DNA from: Gaetbulibacter_A sp043876815
Lineage (GTDB): Bacteria; Bacteroidota; Bacteroidia; Flavobacteriales; Flavobacteriaceae
Length of the DNA stretch: 64,000 nucleotides
Direction of reading: 5' to 3'
Assembly: GCF_043876815.1 (NCBI RefSeq)
Contig: NZ_JBAWKA010000001.1
Coordinates: 372,001-436,000, forward strand
Below the pieces are notes generated by a model, which worked only from the letters and a program-made list of their open reading frames with translations, was not told the origin of the DNA and did no database searches. A program made the position numbers and the translations under genes. Shown in pieces: positions 43,875 through 53,827 of the stretch. Each line of letters opens with the position of its first letter. Position 1 is the stretch's first letter.

Positions 43875-45182
43875 TTAATGTGAAAAATTTACTTCTTCCG
43901 GAGCCGGTGGTACAAGTACATCTTTCATTAGTAATTCTAAATTTCCATTATAGGTTTTTATTATGGGGTTTCCATCTCTTGTTAAACCTTTGAAGATCCC
44001 TTTATCAACTAAGTCCCAAATGGCATATTTAGCTTCTCCTTTTAAGTTTATCAATCCAAAATGGTTTTCAGAACCTAAGGGGTTTCCGGCATCTTTCCAC
44101 GGTTCATCAAAGGCCTCAAAATAAAAACAAGAAATATTATTTTTGTTGGTCCACGCTCTCAATAGTTGGTAATAGCGCCCGGCTTTGTATTGATCGGTTG
44201 CTCTTGAGCCATTAGCTCCGTAAAGTGAATTTGACATTGTCGCCCAACCCGTTTCACCAATATGTACGGGTTTATTAATACCCAAACTTTTCATGTAATT
44301 GGTAACACTGTCGTGTTGCTTTTGCGCAAACCTAATAGCACGTTGGATAGCAGAATCAATTTTTTCACTATCTGTAAGCGTTTCTTCTTCAGAAGGTACA
44401 AACCAAAAATCCGGATTGTAATAGGAGTTATGCATAGGATATGTATGCATAGAAATATAATCTACAGCTTTAATTAATTTATTTAAATCATTAGTATGGT
44501 ATACAGGATCTCCACCACCCCAGGATGAAAAATCATCGGAGCTTGTAATCCACAAATCATTCGGTAGTTCGCCTGATTTTTTAAGGTTTTGTAAATGATT
44601 AACCCATTTTAAAATGACATTTGGGCGCACAAAATAACTTGTAGCCCAATGTACCATGGCTTCGTTTCCTACAGAAATAATTTTTACGATCTCCGGATAT
44701 TTCTTAGCTAAAACTACTGCTTGTGCAATCTCTTTGGCATTTTGTTTACTTTCAACCTCGTGGTTAGGAGTTTTATCTGTCCAGGCATTTTCACAGTCTA
44801 TCCAGGCACCAAGCATCACATACATTTCAAAATTAGGGTCTTCCCCTTTTAAAGCTGTAATAGCTTTTAATAAATTTGAAGCTTGATCCAGGTGAACATT
44901 ATAAGTTCGAACAATTTTAACCCCCATAGCGGCTAAAATTTTCATATCATCTTGTAACTCTTTAATCGTGGGTTGGATATCACGTGTTTTATGGCGGTAA
45001 CCTCCGTAACTAATAGCTAAGTATTTGGGATTTCCTAAGATATCGGCTGCAGTCATGTATTTATATTCTTTTTCCGGGGTTTTTTTATTTTTCTGGTTTT
45101 CGAAACATCCTGTTAGCATTCCAAAAAGGCAAATGGCTAATGTAATTTTTTGAATTTTTTTATGCTTTTTTTCGAATATCAT
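43875..45182 (-). CDS. GH17 lipoprotein, endo-beta-1,3-glucanase-like
   Basis: A 435-residue lipoprotein (SPII signal with Cys26 in LTGC). The GH17 catalytic residues are Glu in IISVGNEAMVHW (acid/base) and Glu in VHIGETGWATMS (nucleophile). Other marks are KIVRTYNVHLDQ and YFEAFDEPWKDAG. Larger than the cytosolic paralogue, with an N-terminal extension YLAISYGGYRHKTRDIQPT. GH17 enzymes in marine flavobacteria cut linear beta-1,3-glucan and release short laminari-oligosaccharides. It is expected in the periplasm or on the outer membrane, next to GH30. Confidence 0.9.
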   Translation of the reverse strand: MIFEKKHKKIQKITLAICLFGMLTGCFENQKNKKTPEKEYKYMTAADILGNPKYLAISYGGYRHKTRDIQPTIKELQDDMKILAAMGVKIVRTYNVHLDQASNLLKAITALKGEDPNFEMYVMLGAWIDCENAWTDKTPNHEVESKQNAKEIAQAVVLAKKYPEIVKIISVGNEAMVHWATSYFVRPNVILKWVNHLQNLKKSGELPNDLWITSSDDFSSWGGGDPVYHTNDLNKLIKAVDYISMHTYPMHNSYYNPDFWFVPSEEETLTDSEKIDSAIQRAIRFAQKQHDSVTNYMKSLGINKPVHIGETGWATMSNSLYGANGSRATDQYKAGRYYQLLRAWTNKNNISCFYFEAFDEPWKDAGNPLGSENHFGLINLKGEAKYAIWDLVDKGIFKGLTRDGNPIIKTYNGNLELLMKDVLVPPAPEEVNFSH

Positions 45183-45224
45183 CAGATGCTTTTCATTTTA
45201 AAAATCAAAAAAGTGTTATTAGTT

Positions 45225-48200
45225 TTAGCGATTAAATGACACTGTTATTTGACGTACTTCTCCTTTTCTTTCAAAGATGGATTTAGAGATCGATTTGTCA
45301 AGGATCATACTATCTGAATTCAAGCTATTACCATTATTTAGCTCTACTGTTAAACCAACATCATTTGAGATCTTGTAAACAATAGGGACCTGACAATAGG
45401 TATAGCATAATGTATGAGGCTCTAAATCTAAATTTTGCTCTGTTTGATTCACATCAATAAAACGGAAGTTTGAGGCTTCTGTTAAAAATTCTTTGGTTTG
45501 TAATAAACGGGGATTGAATACTATTTGTCCATTGGCAACAAAAACACCCAATTCTCCAAATCGGCTTAGAATATCTTCTTTTACTTGTCCTGTCATTCCC
45601 GGCTGTTGTGCTCCTTTTGTAGCAGGCGTATGGGAGTAGGGATCTGTGGGGAATGCCCCGTATAATTCCGGTGATTTATGAACGCCAATACCCGCATTTA
45701 TCTCGTAATAATGTTCAAACAATTTTCCGATTACAAGATCACTTTCATTTGTGTTAATGGCGAGTAAACAATTTTCCTGAACCGCTAGTAATAGTTTGGA
45801 TACCATATGCCAATAAATAGATCCTAATCCTTCGTAACCAAAAAATGTTCCTGATCGACCCGTAAAAGATTTGTGATCAAAAACAGATTCAAATATTTGG
45901 AGTAATAATGATTCTTCTGATTTAATTAAAGTCTCATAAGAGCTATCTAAACTATTTAAGGCCTTTTTTAAACTATTGGCATTGTTAAAATCTGCATTAA
46001 AGTGATACTGTCCTTTGATATCCCGATTAATAATACTTTGATCACCTCGGGCGACTAATTGTTTGAGCAATTTCGATTGTTCCACTTTTTCAGAAGGAAT
46101 GTTGTTCTTTTTGTCAAACCTTGGTAATTCCTTATTGGGATATAAAATATAACTGTATTGGTCTTCTCTGAATAGCGCACTTTCTTTTAAACCATTTAAT
46201 AAATCTAAGGCCTGAGTAGGAGTGAGGTAGCCCGAACTTAAAGCAGCTACTTGCCCTTCTAACATTTCTGATAAATAAGAAATAGAGATCTCATGATCAT
46301 TTTCAATCGTCATTAAATTGTAGGCATGATACATATTATCAGGCCGTTTATTAGCCTCGATACTGTGTTCTAAATAAGCTTTTGTAACCTTTATAAAATT
46401 CGAAATATCGTTTAGGCTTAGTGCTGATTTCTGGTTTTTAAAACCATTATTATATATGGTTTCTCTGAATTGATTTCCAGCATTTCCTAAACCATCCAGA
46501 ATATTTTTTCTGTCTTTATCCGATATTTTACCTGATAAAACAGCCTTGTTTTTTTCGAGAGTTGCTACAATAGCATTAAAGAAAATTTGTAATTCTTTAG
46601 AAATATGAATCTCCTGAGTTTTTGCTTTTTCAATGATCTTTTCAAAGAAATTTAAAAAACGGTATTGGTAATTAAGGGTCACCATGGATACACCGTTACC
46701 AACCAAAGCGTTGTTGGCATCGTTCCACTCGGGGCGTTGTGTATTTAACCAAATTCCGCCTTCAGGAATGAAGTTGGAAATTTTAGACAGAACAGTAGCT
46801 AATAATTTTTCAATTAAATTAACCTTATAAATATGAGCATTTTGGTCTTCCAATAAAGCGCCATCTGCACCTAGAACGGCTCTTTTTTCATTTATTTTAT
46901 GATCTAACTTAAAGTCAAAATCAATAGTGTCCTTAGGATTTTTTAAGATCTCCTGATACGATTTAATTTTGTAGGGCACATTAGCATAAACAAAAATATC
47001 TTGATCAAATCGTTTTTCTAAAGCACCAGGGTAATGGTTTTCTATAATTTCTAAAAACTTTAATAGATAAATTATTTGATGATCGCCCCAATAACCTATA
47101 TAAGACCAAGGGTCGTTTTCTTCAATAATTTCCCAATCAAAACCATCTTTGGTAACCCGATACGGATTATAACCTTCAAAAGTAGTCGCATTTAAAAATT
47201 TATGGATCATACCTTCAATAAACTCCGGATATGAATGTGCTAATGCTTCCCAGTTTTGGAAAATATCACGCCAGTTTCCTTCATAATCCAAAATTTTTGA
47301 ACCGTCAATAGGACTTTGTGTGTTTATCGAGAATTTATTCCATGGTCTACTTGGATCGCCATGTCTTCTACTGAATTTAAGTGGTAAATATTCAAAGCAT
47401 AAGCGCTTAAAGTCGTAATTTCCGTCTTTCTCTGCCAGTTCTTTTAATTTATTTAATAGAATAGTTTTCCCCCACTGATTTAATAAAGATTCTTTTTCTT
47501 TAAATACCGTTTGATTCGCTTTGCTTAAATATGTTTTGAAGTCTTCAGTTTCAATAGTATAACCTCGATCGAAAATACCACCACGCATGATATTGAACAT
47601 GGTATTGGCAAAGTGTCTGGTATTGGTTAATGGGTCTGCAGTTTTTTGAAGACCATCTGAACTTCCTATTAATTCTACGAGAGTTTTCGAGCCTAATTGG
47701 ATGTCAGTTTCTACAATTTCTGCGACCTCATTTTCATTTTCTATAAGATCAGAAATTTTAACAACATCAGATATGGATTGATTTACGTTAGCGACAAACA
47801 TCCAGTTTTTATCAGCGTTTCCGTCCAATATTATATCTGAACAAATAAAATAGGCGCCTTTTTCAGCTTTAACATCTACTTCTGTAGTCACTTTTCCACC
47901 ACTTCTAAACGTATCTAGTTGTATAGATGACAGTAAATAGGTTGGTTTATTAAGGCCAGCCGACCAAACTATATTAGCCTTTAAAGCTTCACTTGGTTCT
48001 GCTTTATCTACAATAACTGCACTTAAGGCATAAATTCCTAAACCAACATTTTCCTGCAATTCACTTTTCTTGTAGGCATCGACTAAATTACTTCTGCTAT
48101 TTTGTAAATCTGATGATACATTACTGGGCAGGATGTTTTGTAAACCATCTAAAACCGTTAGGGTTACCATTTGATCAGAATCATTTATGATTTTAGATTT

Positions 48201-48680
48201 TTTTATAAACCCGTATTGGTTACTGGAATTCCATTGGTATCTGAAGGTCAACCCTAAATCAAGATTTTTTTCTTCAAAAACCACTTTATTTCCAAGGCTG
48301 TTTTTGTATAGATTGGTTTCAGTATTATAAATGCCTTGTTGACGAATTGAAAATGGCTCCCAAATAGTTGCTTTATCTTTTGTTTTAACTTGAAAAATGG
48401 TTTTACTACCGGTATATTCAGCCATTTCAGTAATCTTGTCATCCGTGTAATAAGGGAATAAAGAGGATTCCGCATTTTGCCTACCGGCTGTTAATCCACC
48501 GTTGCTGGAAATAAACATCCAATGGTTAGAATCACTTACTACACTCATAAAAAAGGGACGCATTTTGTCACTGTTTGAAATCTTGTAAAAAGATTCATTC
48601 TCAAAAGTGATTAATTCTCCTTTAATTTTTTCCATTTTATTGGAATCTTTAAGGTCTTCTTTATAAACTTTACTATTCAT
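45225..48680 (-). CDS. GH149-like beta-1,3-glucan phosphorylase
   Basis: A 1151-residue protein without a signal peptide. Its length and layout fit GH149 (a GH94-related family): an N-terminal beta-sandwich (about 1-330; HWMFISSNGGLTAGRQNAES, TIWEPFSIRQQGIYNTETN), a helical linker, and an (alpha/alpha)6 catalytic part (about 380-1000) with EGNWRDIFQNWEALAHSYPE, DPWSYIGYWGDHQIIYLL and GGIWLNTQRPEWNDANNAL. A C-terminal all-beta part follows, with LGVFVANGQIVFNPRLL. GH149 enzymes phosphorolyse beta-1,3-glucan to glucose-1-phosphate. The cytosolic location, the symporter downstream and the GH16/17/30 company all support this. I cannot fix the catalytic Asp with certainty. Confidence 0.75.
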   Translation of the reverse strand: MNSKVYKEDLKDSNKMEKIKGELITFENESFYKISNSDKMRPFFMSVVSDSNHWMFISSNGGLTAGRQNAESSLFPYYTDDKITEMAEYTGSKTIFQVKTKDKATIWEPFSIRQQGIYNTETNLYKNSLGNKVVFEEKNLDLGLTFRYQWNSSNQYGFIKKSKIINDSDQMVTLTVLDGLQNILPSNVSSDLQNSRSNLVDAYKKSELQENVGLGIYALSAVIVDKAEPSEALKANIVWSAGLNKPTYLLSSIQLDTFRSGGKVTTEVDVKAEKGAYFICSDIILDGNADKNWMFVANVNQSISDVVKISDLIENENEVAEIVETDIQLGSKTLVELIGSSDGLQKTADPLTNTRHFANTMFNIMRGGIFDRGYTIETEDFKTYLSKANQTVFKEKESLLNQWGKTILLNKLKELAEKDGNYDFKRLCFEYLPLKFSRRHGDPSRPWNKFSINTQSPIDGSKILDYEGNWRDIFQNWEALAHSYPEFIEGMIHKFLNATTFEGYNPYRVTKDGFDWEIIEENDPWSYIGYWGDHQIIYLLKFLEIIENHYPGALEKRFDQDIFVYANVPYKIKSYQEILKNPKDTIDFDFKLDHKINEKRAVLGADGALLEDQNAHIYKVNLIEKLLATVLSKISNFIPEGGIWLNTQRPEWNDANNALVGNGVSMVTLNYQYRFLNFFEKIIEKAKTQEIHISKELQIFFNAIVATLEKNKAVLSGKISDKDRKNILDGLGNAGNQFRETIYNNGFKNQKSALSLNDISNFIKVTKAYLEHSIEANKRPDNMYHAYNLMTIENDHEISISYLSEMLEGQVAALSSGYLTPTQALDLLNGLKESALFREDQYSYILYPNKELPRFDKKNNIPSEKVEQSKLLKQLVARGDQSIINRDIKGQYHFNADFNNANSLKKALNSLDSSYETLIKSEESLLLQIFESVFDHKSFTGRSGTFFGYEGLGSIYWHMVSKLLLAVQENCLLAINTNESDLVIGKLFEHYYEINAGIGVHKSPELYGAFPTDPYSHTPATKGAQQPGMTGQVKEDILSRFGELGVFVANGQIVFNPRLLQTKEFLTEASNFRFIDVNQTEQNLDLEPHTLCYTYCQVPIVYKISNDVGLTVELNNGNSLNSDSMILDKSISKSIFERKGEVRQITVSFNR

Positions 48681-48771
48681 TTATTTAAGCTTAATTTTAT
48701 TTTAAAGGCTAGTTCAAAAAATGAATTTTTTTACCAGCCTTTATGTAATTTAATGTGAATTTAATTTTAAT

Positions 48772-51489
48772 CTATTTAATTTTAAGAGATACATTATCTA
48801 TATAAACTGTTCCATCACAGGTTGTTGCTCCTCCACAAACTACTTCAATTAATAAAGAAATTCCTCCAGAAACGGTTCCGCCTGATGTAAATGTAAATGT
48901 ATTTGTATTCCAAACTCCGGGAGTTACGTTTACTGTTCCTAGATTGTGAAGAATAGCTGGTTCGCCATCAACAGCACTTTCAGAGAATGCAAGAACATTC
49001 ACTACAGCACCATCAGCCAGAGATAAGACTCTGGAGTCAAGAACAACTTCCATTAATTGATTTGGAGATACAACGCCAACACCAACACGTTCTGCTTTAA
49101 CTCCGGGGTTATTAAATTGACCAGCAGTTATTTTGGCGGAATAAACGCCACCGCCACTACTAAAGTCGCTGCTTATAGCTGATGAACCACCATTGTCAAA
49201 AAACAACCATCCTGAACCATCACCGTTACCGGCTTCAAAATCACCGTTTGGAATTAACTCGCCGCCGCCACCGGCACCGCCGCCGCCGCCGGTTCCATCT
49301 AACACCAGTGAAACGTTATCAATATTAACTAATCCAATTTCTGCTCCCGAATCAAACAATACACGTGCATCTGGTGCACCAAAGCCAGTAGCTGTAAGTG
49401 TAAGCGTAAATGTTTGTCTAACGGCTGTTAAATTTACCGCTTCTGTCGTGTTTGAAAAATCACCACCACTTAGGCCTATTCCTGCTAATATTGTTCTTGA
49501 ACGATCAGACCATGCATCAAAAGTTAAAGTATAAGTGGCATCCTGAGTTATGGCAAGTTTTTGACTCATATTGACATCAAACGCATTTCCGGCTGCTGTG
49601 ACATCTACTGAATAATATGTGTTACCAGCATCTGTTACTACAGGAACGGGATCGCTTCCTACTCCAATTGTCCAAGGGCTAGCTCCGTTTTCGAAGTCGC
49701 CGTTAACAAGTAAACCGGAGTCAAAAGCACCGCCGCCACCGCCGCCGCTTCCTGAGCCATATAAGGCCAGGTCGTCAAAATAATAGGTGTCTGTATTGTT
49801 TGCATTCAGATCAAAGAAAATAACTATTTTATTAAACTTGTTACTGTCTGCACTTGTAAACGGAAATGTTAATTCTTCCCATCCACTAGTTACCGAAGTC
49901 GTTAAAAATTGTTCTACGTTATTTCCTGCGTTTCCAATTTCTTCAAGTTTAATTCGTACTTCGGTGTTAGGTCTTGAAGACCATACCTTAATTTTTAAAC
50001 CGGTATTCGCATCAAAATCTAATTTCGAATCTAAATCGATTTGATTATTATCCCAAGGGTTATTACCTAACTTTGTAATTTGACCTACTTTACAGGACAT
50101 GTTCACGTCATTATCAAAATCCGGATTATCTATCCACTGAAAATCACCGCCATCTTCGATGATACTAGCACTAGGATCAGACATAAATGTAAGATTTAAA
50201 TCTGCTCCCGATAAAGACTGCATAGTTTCAGCTGTACATGGATTGGCAACTTCACCAGTTACTTGAGTGATATCATCGATGTAGAAAGTTCCTACTGATG
50301 TACCAGGGCCGTCAACAAATAATACCATATCGTTGTAAGATGCGGTTGAAGTAAAGGTAAAGGTCAGTTCTTCCCAACCTGAACCTGTATGGTTTACATC
50401 AACCTCTATTGGAGCTTCAGTACCATCTTCAAGTTTTAATTTAATAGGTAGTGCCTGATCTGAAAATAATTTAAATCTAATGCCCTTAAGGGTTGTAAAG
50501 TCTATTGGAGTATCTAAGTTGAAGAAAGCATTTTCAAAAGCTTCACCAGAATTAGTAATGACACCAACTTTCGTTTCTTGCGCATTAATGCCTGATGTTT
50601 CAGGGTTATCTAAAACATTGAAAGATACATTACCCACAATTTTAGAGGTGTAATCAATACCATTACAATCAAAATCTATTGGTAACTCTAAATTTGTTTG
50701 TAAACAAGGAATATCAGCAGTTTTAATCTGTGAAATATTATCTATATAAAAGGTGCCTGAGCTTGTGCCAGGGCCATCTACAAACATAGTAAATCTGGAG
50801 TAGCTGGCAGAAGAATCAAATGAAAAATAGATCATTTCCCAGCCCGATCCGCTATGACCTGCTGTAGTTTCAACAGCAGCTCCTGTGCCTTCTTCCAATT
50901 TTAATAAAATATCAACAGCTGTATCTGACCAAAACATAACTTGAATGGTTTTATCTGTAGTTAAATTGATAGGAGCTCCTAGATCCAGATAAAATCCTTC
51001 ATAAGCTGCACCGCTATTTACAATTTTTCCAACTTTAGTAACTGTATTGTTTACTCCTGAGGGATCAGGGTTGTCCACCACACTAAAAGCGGCTCCGCTG
51101 AAAACTTGAGCATCGTATTTTGTGTTTTCACCATCAAAAGTGATTGGTAAAGTTGCTATTTCGGGAATTAGAACAACGATTTCATCCTCAAAAGTATCGG
51201 TAGCTCCTGAAACATTTTTAGCTTTTAAAGTAACCGTATAGGTGCCGTTTTCATAAATTTTCACAGGATTTATTTCAGTAGAGGTGTTCTCATCTCCAAA
51301 ATCCCACTCATAGGTATTTGCATTCTCTGAAACGTTTATAAAAGTAACAGTACCATTATCTGCATTAAGTGTATACGTAAAATTAGCAACAACTTGAGGT
51401 AAAACAGCCTCATCCTCTTGGCAGCCTAAAGCGATAAGCGCTAGGAATAAAACTGTAATTTGCTTAAAATTTTTAATTAATTTTTTCAT
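48772..51489 (-). CDS. multi-module glycan-binding lipoprotein with PKD domain and CBM-like modules
   Basis: A 905-residue surface lipoprotein (SPII signal, LGC with Cys23). In order: a PKD domain (about 33-107, YEWDFGDENTSTEINPV); two homologous beta-sandwich modules (about 115-260 and 265-415) with VxDNPxxSGxNxxxTKVG, GWEMIYFSF or GWEELTFTF, and FVDGPGTS(S/V)GTFYIDD; a third related module (about 425-590); and two CBM4/9-like modules (from about 600 and 755) with LVNGDFENGASPW and LIPNGDFEAGNGDGS. Gly-rich linkers (GSGGGGGG; GGGGGAGGGG) join the last modules. No catalytic residues are seen. It probably holds beta-1,3-glucan at the cell surface for the neighbouring GH16 and GH-barrel enzymes. 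Confidence 0.85.
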   Translation of the reverse strand: MKKLIKNFKQITVLFLALIALGCQEDEAVLPQVVANFTYTLNADNGTVTFINVSENANTYEWDFGDENTSTEINPVKIYENGTYTVTLKAKNVSGATDTFEDEIVVLIPEIATLPITFDGENTKYDAQVFSGAAFSVVDNPDPSGVNNTVTKVGKIVNSGAAYEGFYLDLGAPINLTTDKTIQVMFWSDTAVDILLKLEEGTGAAVETTAGHSGSGWEMIYFSFDSSASYSRFTMFVDGPGTSSGTFYIDNISQIKTADIPCLQTNLELPIDFDCNGIDYTSKIVGNVSFNVLDNPETSGINAQETKVGVITNSGEAFENAFFNLDTPIDFTTLKGIRFKLFSDQALPIKLKLEDGTEAPIEVDVNHTGSGWEELTFTFTSTASYNDMVLFVDGPGTSVGTFYIDDITQVTGEVANPCTAETMQSLSGADLNLTFMSDPSASIIEDGGDFQWIDNPDFDNDVNMSCKVGQITKLGNNPWDNNQIDLDSKLDFDANTGLKIKVWSSRPNTEVRIKLEEIGNAGNNVEQFLTTSVTSGWEELTFPFTSADSNKFNKIVIFFDLNANNTDTYYFDDLALYGSGSGGGGGGAFDSGLLVNGDFENGASPWTIGVGSDPVPVVTDAGNTYYSVDVTAAGNAFDVNMSQKLAITQDATYTLTFDAWSDRSRTILAGIGLSGGDFSNTTEAVNLTAVRQTFTLTLTATGFGAPDARVLFDSGAEIGLVNIDNVSLVLDGTGGGGGAGGGGELIPNGDFEAGNGDGSGWLFFDNGGSSAISSDFSSGGGVYSAKITAGQFNNPGVKAERVGVGVVSPNQLMEVVLDSRVLSLADGAVVNVLAFSESAVDGEPAILHNLGTVNVTPGVWNTNTFTFTSGGTVSGGISLLIEVVCGGATTCDGTVYIDNVSLKIK

Positions 51490-51503
51490 TGTTTTTTATT
51501 TTG

Positions 51504-52352
51504 TTAGTTGAAACTATTCTTATACACTCGTACATAATCTACAAGCATGGTTTGAGGAAACACGGTTTCTTCATTTGGAGGACCAGGTAAAGAACCTCCT
51601 ACGGCCATATTTAAAATAATATAAAAAGGGCCATTATTAAATACCCACTCCCCGGGAACATCCTCAGGGGTAATTTGATTATATAAAACATCGTCTACAT
51701 AATAATTTATGTAATCCGGACCCCATTCTATGCCAAAAATGTGAAAACCGGTATCGAATCTGTCATTTTGTAATTCATAAGATTTGCTAATAGACTCTCC
51801 TCCAGAATATCCTGGTCCGTGAACAGTACCAAATACTGTAGTCGGGGCGTTACCAGTATATTCCATAATATCAATTTCGCCAATTTCCGGCCATACTTTT
51901 GTGCCGTTAGAATCATCTCCCAACAACCAGAATGCCGGCCAAATACCTTGGCCATAAGGAAGCTTAATTCGGGCCTCAAAACGCCCAAAGGTTTGTTGAA
52001 ACTTGCCTTTGGTTATTAGTCTGGCCGATGTGTAAGATGCACCTTCGTAATTTTCTTTTTTAGCCGTAATGATGAGAATACCATTCTGTACCGTTACATT
52101 GTCACTGCGGTCTGTGTAATATTGTAATTCATTATTACCCCAGCCATTATTACCTGTGCCGATATCAAAACCCCAAATATTGTTATTTGGAGCGCCATCC
52201 GTGCTAAATTCGTCCTGCATCACTATTTCAGTAAAAGTGGCAACGGTTTGTTTTTCATCTACTTCGCAACCAGTGAATATAAGGGTGATAAGTAGAAATG
52301 AAATCAAACTTAAAACACTTGGTTTTGAATACTTTATAATTGTTTTTTTCAT
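51504..52352 (-). CDS. GH16 lipoprotein, endo-beta-1,3-glucanase (laminarinase) type
   Basis: About 282 residues from the ATG at 52352; an ATG at 52373 is also in frame. The SPII signal ends at IFTGC. The rest is a single GH16 jelly-roll with the catalytic signature WPEIGEIDIMEYTG (nucleophile, Asp helper and acid/base Glu, in the EIDIME spacing of laminarinases) and the family start WGFDIGTGNNGWGNNELQYY and FGIEWGPDYINYYVDD. It should cut beta-1,3-glucan chains at the cell surface. It lies between two binding lipoproteins in the operon. Confidence 0.92.
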   Translation of the reverse strand: MKKTIIKYSKPSVLSLISFLLITLIFTGCEVDEKQTVATFTEIVMQDEFSTDGAPNNNIWGFDIGTGNNGWGNNELQYYTDRSDNVTVQNGILIITAKKENYEGASYTSARLITKGKFQQTFGRFEARIKLPYGQGIWPAFWLLGDDSNGTKVWPEIGEIDIMEYTGNAPTTVFGTVHGPGYSGGESISKSYELQNDRFDTGFHIFGIEWGPDYINYYVDDVLYNQITPEDVPGEWVFNNGPFYIILNMAVGGSLPGPPNEETVFPQTMLVDYVRVYKNSFN

Positions 52353-52382
52353 TTTTAGTTTTTTGAAATTCATTTATCCGAC

Positions 52383-53822
52383 TTATTGCTTGTAGAAATA
52401 CATATTGTCTACCAAAATTGTTGATATAGTGGCATCAGATATAAAGAATATTTGTGCCAAATTACTTCTACTGGATAAGTTAAAATCGGATAAAGGGATA
52501 TCCAAACTAATCCATTGGTTTGATAATAGTTCTGAACTATTTAAAGTTATCCTTCCACTAGAATCATTATTTCCTCCAAAGGCATTATCTGATCCAAAAT
52601 CTCCTAATTCTATAGAAATAAAGTCACCGGATTGAATAGGCTCCTGTACTTGAATATCTACATGGAAAAAGGTGTATTGAGAAACGTCTATCGTAGGGTT
52701 TTTAAATTCTGTAGCCACAAAGTTGAGATCAGTGTATTGTATAATATTGTTGCCATTTACATTAATATTTGCGCCACCCAGAGTTGTTTGGAAAGGAGCA
52801 AAAAACCCATTGTAAAAATCGACCGGGATATTATCATAAGCGTCGCTAAAAACAGATATGACATTATTAGCCATCTCTGTTGGATCTGGAGCCGCTACAA
52901 AATTGCCCAACGATTCAAGAGTTAAAGATCCTGCTGCTTTTACGCCATTTAATTGCGCTGTAAGAACTGTTGTACCTGCACCTATAACGGTGTAAACACC
53001 TGATTCATTAATTATAGCCACTTCCGGATCAGAAGATTTAAAAGTGAAATATGCCGGTGAAGCTGTTACGGTTTGATTAATGCCTGAAGCTAAATTAAAG
53101 GTTTGTGTTAAATCCGCTAATTGGTTAGTAATTCCTATAAAGCTTTGTTCACTAATATCCTGTCCACCTAGAATTGCAGGTTTCGGTTGAGCGATGGTTC
53201 CCAGTTTTTCAAATTTTAATTCGTCAATCCAAAAACTATAACCTACTTCGTTACCAACAGGTCCAATACCAGCTGCGGCATATCGTAACATGCCACGTTC
53301 CTGAAAAAGTTTAGAAGGATCAGGAATTGGTATAATGTATTTCACCCAGTTTGTGGTTAGACTCACATTAGTTCGGGTGGTTATAAATTTATTTTCTATA
53401 AAATCTTCACCAAACCCTATTTCCGAAATATTTACGGCCTGAGAAGCTTTTGCCCAAAAAGTTAAAGCGTCGAAATTAGTTAGGTTTCTACCGGAACCAT
53501 CACCATCAATTCTAAAAATAGCTCCTGCAAAATTACCTTCGGGGTCATTTGCATTAGGAACATCAAAGCGCATGGAGGCAGTGCCTTCATAGCTAACTTC
53601 ATTATCTACAGACCAGGCTGTAGCTTTAGATCCACCGTAGGGTAGGTAAAAACTAGTACCTAATCCTATAGGGTTATCTGTAAAAACATCTGATGTGGAT
53701 GGGTATTCGGCAAATGTAGCTTCATCCGAAATTTCTCTTTCGCAACTTACAATAACTCCAAAAGCTAAGGCGAATAAGAAAAGTGTTTTTGAATAAACTG
53801 TTAGTATATTTTTCATTTTCAT
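52383..53822 (-). CDS. surface glycan-binding lipoprotein with two CBM-like sandwiches and an Ig-like domain
   Basis: About 479 residues from the ATG at 53822 (53816 also possible). The frame is open from 53870, but that would overlap the upstream gene and bury the signal; the SPII signal ends at VIVSC. Residues about 55-200 form a CBM-like beta-sandwich (AWSVDNEVSYEGTASMRFDV, LTNFDALTFWAKAS, YSFWIDELKFEK). A Big_2-type Ig domain follows (about 220-300, YFTFKSSDPEVAIINESGVY), then a second sandwich (about 320-479, ending LVDNMYFYKQ). No catalytic site. Such proteins hold glucan for the SusCD system; glucan binding is inferred from context. Confidence 0.8.
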   Translation of the reverse strand: MKMKNILTVYSKTLFLFALAFGVIVSCEREISDEATFAEYPSTSDVFTDNPIGLGTSFYLPYGGSKATAWSVDNEVSYEGTASMRFDVPNANDPEGNFAGAIFRIDGDGSGRNLTNFDALTFWAKASQAVNISEIGFGEDFIENKFITTRTNVSLTTNWVKYIIPIPDPSKLFQERGMLRYAAAGIGPVGNEVGYSFWIDELKFEKLGTIAQPKPAILGGQDISEQSFIGITNQLADLTQTFNLASGINQTVTASPAYFTFKSSDPEVAIINESGVYTVIGAGTTVLTAQLNGVKAAGSLTLESLGNFVAAPDPTEMANNVISVFSDAYDNIPVDFYNGFFAPFQTTLGGANINVNGNNIIQYTDLNFVATEFKNPTIDVSQYTFFHVDIQVQEPIQSGDFISIELGDFGSDNAFGGNNDSSGRITLNSSELLSNQWISLDIPLSDFNLSSRSNLAQIFFISDATISTILVDNMYFYKQ

Positions 53823-53827
53823 TTTTT

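Noticed and set aside
49261..49290. GCC/GGC triplet run that could be taken for a simple-sequence repeat or recombination site
   Set aside because: It encodes the poly-Gly linker of the binding lipoprotein and keeps frame; a second such run at about 49726-49750 does the same.
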